From JBEKTY01 sp049515555 (GTDB taxonomy: Bacteria > Planctomycetota > Planctomycetia > Pirellulales > Thermoguttaceae), in contig JBEKTY010000163.1 of the NCBI GenBank assembly GCA_049515555.1, forward strand, positions 1-17,915: DNA of 17,915 nucleotides, written 5' to 3'. Under the pieces are notes generated by a model. That model was not told the DNA's origin and did not search any database. It was given only the letters and a program-made list of their open reading frames with translations. Below are positions 13,743-17,915 of the stretch, piece after piece; position 1 is the first letter of the stretch; the number at the start of each line of letters is the position of its first letter. Both the position numbers and the translations under genes were made by a program.

Positions 13743-16700
13743 CAGCGATTTGACCGCCTGGCGGACACAATCGGGGGAGTGGTTGTTGCCGGAAAGCGGT
13801 AGATAGGCACTGTGCGCGTCGACCACGCGGAGCCGGCCCCCGCTCTGGCGGGCCAGCTCGCGGATCAGCCCGCCGGAGCCGTAGCGGAAGACCACGTACT
13901 GGTTCTCCAGGTGGATCGACTCGATCCGCCAGCGGTGGGCGGCGATCCGCAGCTCGGCCAGCCACAGCAGATGCTCGACCAGGGGCGGCGGGGGGCCGAA
14001 ACGGTCGGCCAGCTCGGCCCGAAAATCGGCCAGCTCCCCTGGGGCGGCGATGCGGGCCAGCCGCCGGTACAGGTCGATCTTCAGCCGCATGTCGGGCACG
14101 TAACCGCGGGGGATATGGCCCTCGCCCGGCAGATCGACGTCCACCTCGATCGACTCCTTGGGCGGCAGCCGCTTCAGGTGTCCCACGGCCTGTTCCAGGA
14201 GCGAGCAATACAGTTCGTAGCCCACCGTGGCGATATGGCCGCTCTGCTGGGTGCCCAGGATGTTGCCCGCCCCGCGGATCTCCAGGTCGCGCATGGCGAT
14301 GGCGAAGCCGGCGCCCATGTCGCTGAACTCCTCGATGGCCTTCAGCCGGCGGGCGGCGGCGGGGGAGAGGTGCTTGTTGGGGTCCAGGAGCAGATAGCAG
14401 TAGGCGCGGCGGATGTAGCGCCCCACGCGGCCGCGAAGCTGGTGCAGATCGGCCAGGCCGTAGCGGTCGGCCTCGTCGATGAAGATCGTGTTGGCATTGG
14501 GGATGTCCAGCCCGCTCTCGACGATCGTGGTGGCCAGCAGCAGGTCGAAGCGCTGGCCGACGAAATCCAGCATGACGCGCTCGAGCCGGTGCTCGGGCAT
14601 CCGGCCGTGGGCCAGGCCGATGCGGGCCTCGGGCACGATCTGGCGGAGCCGGTGCGCGAGCAGCTCGATGTCGCTAATGCGGTTGTGGACGAAGAAGATC
14701 TGCCCGCCGCGGTTCAGCTCCCGCAGCACGGCCTGGCGCACGAGCTCGCCCTCGAGCCGCGCCACGCGGGTCTCGACCGCCAGGCGGTCCTCGGGCGGGG
14801 TCTCCAGGTTCGAGATGTCGCGCAGTCCCAACAGGCCCATGTGCAGGGTGCGCGGGATGGGCGTGGCGGTCATGGTCAGCACGTCGACGGTCCGCCGAAA
14901 GGCCTTCAGCCGCTCCTTCACGTCCACGCCGAAGCGCTGCTCCTCGTCGATGATCACCAGGCCCAGGTTGTGGAACTTCACGTCCGGCTGCACCAGGCGG
15001 TGCGTGCCGATGACGATATCCAGCGAGCCCTGCTCGAGCCGCCCGATGATCTCGGCCTGCTGTTTGCGGGTCGAGAAGCGTGAGAGCGAGGCGATGGCGA
15101 AGGGGAACTCGGCCATGCGGGCCGAGAAGGTGCGCAGGTGCTGCTCGGCCAGGACGGTGGTGGGCACCAGCAGGGCCACCTGGTAGCCCGCGTCGATGGC
15201 CCGAAAGGCGGCCCGCATCGCCACCTCGGTCTTGCCGTAGCCCACGTCGCCGCACAGCAGGCGGTCCATGGGCCGCGGCTGGCGCATGTCGTGCCGGATG
15301 GCCTCGATGGTGGCCAACTGGTCGGGGGTCTCCTCGTAGGCGAAGGCGGCGTCGAACTCGTGCTGCCACTCGCTATCGACGTTGAAGCTGATGCCCGGCC
15401 GCGAGGCGCGAACGGCTTGCAAGTCGAGCATCTCGGCGGCCATGTCGGTGACCGCCGAGCGGACCTTTTCCTTCTGCCGCTGCCAGGCCCGGCCGCCCAG
15501 GCAGGCCAACGTCGGCCGGCTCTTCGCGCCCCCCACGTACTTCTGCACCAGGCCGATCTTCTGCACCGGCACGTAGAGCTTGGTGCGACCCTGGAACTCC
15601 AGCTCCAGGTGCTCCTCGACCTGGCCGTGCTTTTCCAGGAGCCGCAGTCCGCGATAGCGGGCGATGCCGTGCGACAGGTGCACCACCAGGTCGCCCTCGT
15701 GCAGCTCCAGGAAGCTGTCTATCGCCCGGCCCAGCCGGCGCCGCACGGCCGCCGGCCGCTTAAGGTCGGCCCGCTGGAACAGCTCGCCGCTGCCCACGAG
15801 CACGATGCGCTCGGGCACGATCCGAAAACCCCGCTGCAGGCTGCCCAGCGAGAAATGCAGATGGCCTTCGCGGGCCAGCCGGGTGCTGCCGAAGACCTCG
15901 CCCAGGCGGCGGACCTCGGCCTCGGTCTGGCAGACCAGGAACACCTCCTGGCCCCGCCCGGCCTCGTCCAGCTCGTCGCGGACCCGGCCGATCTCGCCGC
16001 TAAAGCGCTCGACCGACTCGATCGGCAGCCGGCAGGTCGTCTCCAGCGAGCCGGCGGCCACGGCCGAGGCCGTCACCGAGGGGAAGTCGAACACCCGCCG
16101 CAGCACGTCGGCCACGCCGTGGCAGTCCTGCGGGCGGTCGACGCGCTGCAGGAAGCCCCGGCCCTCGGCCTCCAGGTCGCCCGGCTCGACAAGCAGGAAC
16201 CAACTGTGTGGCGGGAGGAAATCTGCCAGGTGCGCGGCCTCCGCCGGGGTGCCACGGTTGGCTTGTCCAACCGTGCTGCCGGCACTGCTGGACAAGCCAG
16301 CAGTGGCACCCAACCCTGCTGCCGCCTCCGCCGGGGTGCCGCGGTTGGCTTGTCCAACCGTGCTGCCGGCACTGCTGGACAAGCCAGCAGTGGCACCCAA
16401 CCCTGGTGCCGCTAAACTAGCTGCGTCCCCGTTTTCAACGCCGCCGCCAACTGCGGTTAACTCAACGGCGTCGAGACTAGCCAGGCTCCGCTGGCTGGCG
16501 ACCTCGAATTTCCGGATGGATTCGATCTGGTCGCCGTAGAACTCGATCCGCACGGGGGCCGTGCCGTCGGGGGCGAAGCAATCCACAATGCCCCCCCGCC
16601 GCGAGAATTCGCCCGGCAGCTCGACGGCCGGCGTATTGCAGAAACCGCCGCCCACCAGCCAGCCCGATAGATCGTCGATAGATATCTGTTGCCCGACGGC

Positions 16701-17159
16701 CAGGCGGCGGGTCCGCCGGGCCAACGACTCCTGGGAGGGCACCGGCTGCAACAGGGCCTGGATGCAGGTGACGAGCAGTTTCGGCCGGTCGGGCCCCCGC
16801 AGGGCCTTGAGCAGCCGCAACCGCTCGCCGAGGGCCTCGTCCTGGGGCGCCCGCTCGGGGGCCAGCGATTCGCGGACTGCAAACCGCTCCGGCCGGATGG
16901 GGCTGAAGAGGGCCAGATCGTCGATGAACCCCTGGACCTCGTCCAGCCGCGGGCAGACCACGACCAGCACGGCGGGTGCGTGCCCGGCCAGCGTCGCGGC
17001 GGCCAGCGCGCAGCAGGAGCCCCAGACTCCGTCCAAAGTCGCCGCGTGGCCCGCCTTTAGGCTCTCGACGACTTCCGCGAAGCCGACCTGCGCTTCCAAG
17101 CGCCCGACCAACTCCCGCAGCCGGTCGGACGCCGTCGTGGCCGTGCTACCGTTGGCCAT
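13728..17159 (-). CDS. mfd: Transcription-repair coupling factor
   Basis: This 1143-residue Mfd is close to the family norm. It displaces stalled RNA polymerase and recruits UvrA for strand-specific repair. The N-terminal UvrB-like module (about 1-350) includes ELPGEFSRRGGIVDCFAPDG. The RNA-polymerase-interaction domain is at about 480-545 (GDLVVHLSHGIARYRGL). The RecG-like helicase has Walker A GDVGYGKTEVAM (about 636-647), the DEEQRFG motif (about 736), TATPIPRTLHM (about 765) and QLRGRVGR (about 905). The C-terminal TRCF domain follows. Residues 252-309 are a foreign low-complexity insert of two 29-residue repeats (GLGATAGLSSSAGSTVGQAN and on), encoded by doubled REP pairs at 16233-16406. 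ATG 17159 is chosen. An in-frame GTG seven codons upstream is REP sequence. No Shine-Dalgarno is evident. Confidence 0.95.
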   Translation of the reverse strand: MANGSTATTASDRLRELVGRLEAQVGFAEVVESLKAGHAATLDGVWGSCCALAAATLAGHAPAVLVVVCPRLDEVQGFIDDLALFSPIRPERFAVRESLAPERAPQDEALGERLRLLKALRGPDRPKLLVTCIQALLQPVPSQESLARRTRRLAVGQQISIDDLSGWLVGGGFCNTPAVELPGEFSRRGGIVDCFAPDGTAPVRIEFYGDQIESIRKFEVASQRSLASLDAVELTAVGGGVENGDAASLAAPGLGATAGLSSSAGSTVGQANRGTPAEAAAGLGATAGLSSSAGSTVGQANRGTPAEAAHLADFLPPHSWFLLVEPGDLEAEGRGFLQRVDRPQDCHGVADVLRRVFDFPSVTASAVAAGSLETTCRLPIESVERFSGEIGRVRDELDEAGRGQEVFLVCQTEAEVRRLGEVFGSTRLAREGHLHFSLGSLQRGFRIVPERIVLVGSGELFQRADLKRPAAVRRRLGRAIDSFLELHEGDLVVHLSHGIARYRGLRLLEKHGQVEEHLELEFQGRTKLYVPVQKIGLVQKYVGGAKSRPTLACLGGRAWQRQKEKVRSAVTDMAAEMLDLQAVRASRPGISFNVDSEWQHEFDAAFAYEETPDQLATIEAIRHDMRQPRPMDRLLCGDVGYGKTEVAMRAAFRAIDAGYQVALLVPTTVLAEQHLRTFSARMAEFPFAIASLSRFSTRKQQAEIIGRLEQGSLDIVIGTHRLVQPDVKFHNLGLVIIDEEQRFGVDVKERLKAFRRTVDVLTMTATPIPRTLHMGLLGLRDISNLETPPEDRLAVETRVARLEGELVRQAVLRELNRGGQIFFVHNRISDIELLAHRLRQIVPEARIGLAHGRMPEHRLERVMLDFVGQRFDLLLATTIVESGLDIPNANTIFIDEADRYGLADLHQLRGRVGRYIRRAYCYLLLDPNKHLSPAAARRLKAIEEFSDMGAGFAIAMRDLEIRGAGNILGTQQSGHIATVGYELYCSLLEQAVGHLKRLPPKESIEVDVDLPGEGHIPRGYVPDMRLKIDLYRRLARIAAPGELADFRAELADRFGPPPPLVEHLLWLAELRIAAHRWRIESIHLENQYVVFRYGSGGLIRELARQSGGRLRVVDAHSAYLPLSGNNHSPDCVRQAVKSLLQPG
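16233..16406. repeat. Two tandem 87-bp units, each with a family-A BIME, in frame inside mfd
   Basis: Units 16233-16319 and 16320-16406 differ at about four positions. Each holds a 65-bp inverted pair (16247-16311 and 16334-16398) with the 29+7+29 layout and centre CTGCCGG. In each pair one hairpin has arms CGGTTGG and CCAACCG, and the other the standard CACTGCTGG and CCAGCAGTG; the CTTGT/ACAAG loops are kept. Each unit encodes exactly 29 residues. Confidence 0.95.
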
Positions 17160-17171
17160 TATTTCGGAATG

Positions 17172-17236
17172 GGGTGCCACTGCTGGCTTGTCCAGCAGTG
17201 CTTATCACACTGCTGGACAAGCCAGCAGTGGCACCC
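17172..17236. repeat. Perfect family-A BIME upstream of mfd (29+7+29)
   Basis: Arms 17172-17200 and 17208-17236 are exact 29-base reverse complements around CTTATCA. This is the cleanest copy in the window and lies 12 bases upstream of the mfd start. It could fold as two small hairpins or one long stem. Confidence 0.95.
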
Positions 17237-17247
17237 GGCGGCTGGTG

Positions 17248-17381
17248 GGTGGCACGTCCCTGAGCGCAGCGAAGGGCGTGCTTTTTCCGGCCCGCCACGC
17301 CCTTCGTTCCTCAGGGCGTGCCACCCTGACTGATCAACTTCGTTCCTCACCCGACCTGCCACCCGAACTGATCAACTTATC
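17248..17381. repeat. Imperfect inverted repeat and a direct repeat upstream of mfd
   Basis: Arms 17248-17280 (GGTGGCACGTCCCTGAGCG and on) and 17296-17325 are imperfect reverse complements around a CTTTTTCCGG-containing centre. Beyond them CTGATCAACTT occurs twice (about 17330-17340 and 17370-17380). No gene is seen in the 17160-17394 gap. Confidence 0.75.
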
Positions 17382-17394
17382 TTGACGCGGCGCC

Positions 17395-17915
17395 CTACCG
17401 GCCGGGTGGTCGGCGGCGGTTGCGGTTGCCGCCGCGGCCGCGGCCGTTGCCGCGGGGGCGGTTGCCGCCGGGGTTCCTGGCCCGGGATTCCATGTTCTTG
17501 GCGATGATCGTGCCGACGGCCTCCTCCCAGGTCGGGATGTTGCGGAAGCCGATCCGCGGCGACTTGTCGTCGTCATCGCCTTCGCCCTCGTCGAAGTCGC
17601 CCGGCCCGTGCTCGCCCGGTTCCGCGGACCAGCCGGCCCGGTCTTGCTCGTCCTGGTCCCGCTCGGCCTGCTCCTGCTCGTCGGGGGCCTCGGCGGGCAG
17701 GTCCTCGTCCGTCCGTCCGCCGGCAGTTCTTTTCGCGTCAAGGCCGCCGCGCCGCCGGCGGCGTCTGGGGCGCCTCTCGGAAGGCTCGGCCGCCGGTGCG
17801 GCGGGCTCGGGGCCCAGCAGATCGAACTCCGCCTCGTCAGGGCCCGGCAGCTCATCGTCGGCCGCTGCGGCGGCCGGCTCGGCGGCCGAGTCATGCGACC
17901 GGTCGGCCAGCTCGC
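17395..17915 (-). CDS. Hypothetical protein, acidic with Arg/Gly-rich C-terminus (5' end outside the window)
   Basis: The frame is open from the window edge (first full codon at 17913) to TAG at 17397-17395, giving 172 residues without a start codon. It begins ELADRSHDSAAEP and passes a basic patch (ERRPRRRRRRGG). A very acidic stretch (DEDLPAEAPDEQEQ to DEGEGDDDD) follows. A conserved-looking segment, SPRIGFRNIPTWEEAVGTII, then AKNMESRARNPGGN, precedes an RGNGRGRGGNRNRRR tail. Proteins with an IPTWEEA segment and a GR-rich tail occur, as I recall, among planctomycete hypotheticals; no function is known to me. The tail suggests RNA or DNA binding (inference). It is on the same strand as mfd, 235 bp upstream of it. 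Other open frames here have shadow-like Ser/Thr/Arg/Pro composition. Confidence 0.7.
   Translation of the reverse strand, partial: ELADRSHDSAAEPAAAAADDELPGPDEAEFDLLGPEPAAPAAEPSERRPRRRRRRGGLDAKRTAGGRTDEDLPAEAPDEQEQAERDQDEQDRAGWSAEPGEHGPGDFDEGEGDDDDKSPRIGFRNIPTWEEAVGTIIAKNMESRARNPGGNRPRGNGRGRGGNRNRRRPPGR

Noticed and set aside
16233..16406. Intein or functional domain inside Mfd
   Set aside because: The insert is only 58 residues, has no splicing motifs, and is entirely explained by repeat DNA found elsewhere in the window.
13812..16415. Long plus-strand open frames opposite mfd
   Set aside because: They are reverse-strand shadows of a clearly conserved mfd, with no family signature.
17334..17894. 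Minus-strand open frame of 186 residues at the window end
   Set aside because: It is rich in Ser/Thr/Arg/Pro with no conserved segment. The frame ending at 17395 has acidic and IPTWEEA segments and a coherent RG tail.

Overview
The window looks like a chromosomal segment of a high-GC planctomycete, probably of the Pirellulales type. I infer this from the housekeeping proteins, the scattered single genes with few tight operons, the family-typical HTH and RG-rich hypothetical proteins, and gaps packed with short palindromic and heptameric repeats. No rRNA, tRNA, CRISPR array, prophage or plasmid backbone was seen.

Layout. Positions 70-7370 are read on the minus strand: a HTH-type hypothetical whose C-terminus has dissolved into repeats, a RAYT (REP-associated tyrosine transposase) broken by one amber codon and flanked by inverted REP palindromes, a Tat-exported sugar-isomerase-like protein, a RluA-family pseudouridine synthase, an ApgM-type phosphoglycerate mutase and homoserine dehydrogenase (hom). 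Positions 7520-12086 are read on the plus strand: an M42 metallopeptidase, pdxJ, dapA and a GT4 glycosyltransferase. Positions 12176-17915 are again minus: a secreted parvulin-type peptidyl-prolyl isomerase, mfd, and the 3' part of an acidic, Arg/Gly-rich protein that runs off the window.

Metabolic theme. hom and dapA belong to the aspartate-family pathway (threonine/methionine and lysine). The ApgM-like protein directly downstream of hom may be the non-orthologous homoserine kinase predicted for several bacteria, rather than a glycolytic mutase. pdxJ supplies PLP.

The striking part is the repeat landscape. At least six repeat families fill nearly every gap. Family A is a 29-bp REP with stem arms CACTGCTGG and CCAGCAGTG, loop ACAAG and tail GCACCC. 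It brackets the RAYT and forms 65-bp inverted pairs (29+7+29), and a doubled pair sits in frame inside mfd. Family B is built on GGCACACGCCGTGTGCC and also forms inverted pairs. An 84-bp inverted repeat sits in frame inside the glycosyltransferase. GGGGATT-like heptamers supply the stop codons of hom and pdxJ, and related heptamers supply that of the glycosyltransferase. Compensatory changes in the stems argue that the palindromes are maintained as hairpins. Family A is free of stop codons in all six frames, so it can enter genes without truncating them. The RAYT and its REP/BIME family is the best candidate here for a poorly described system.
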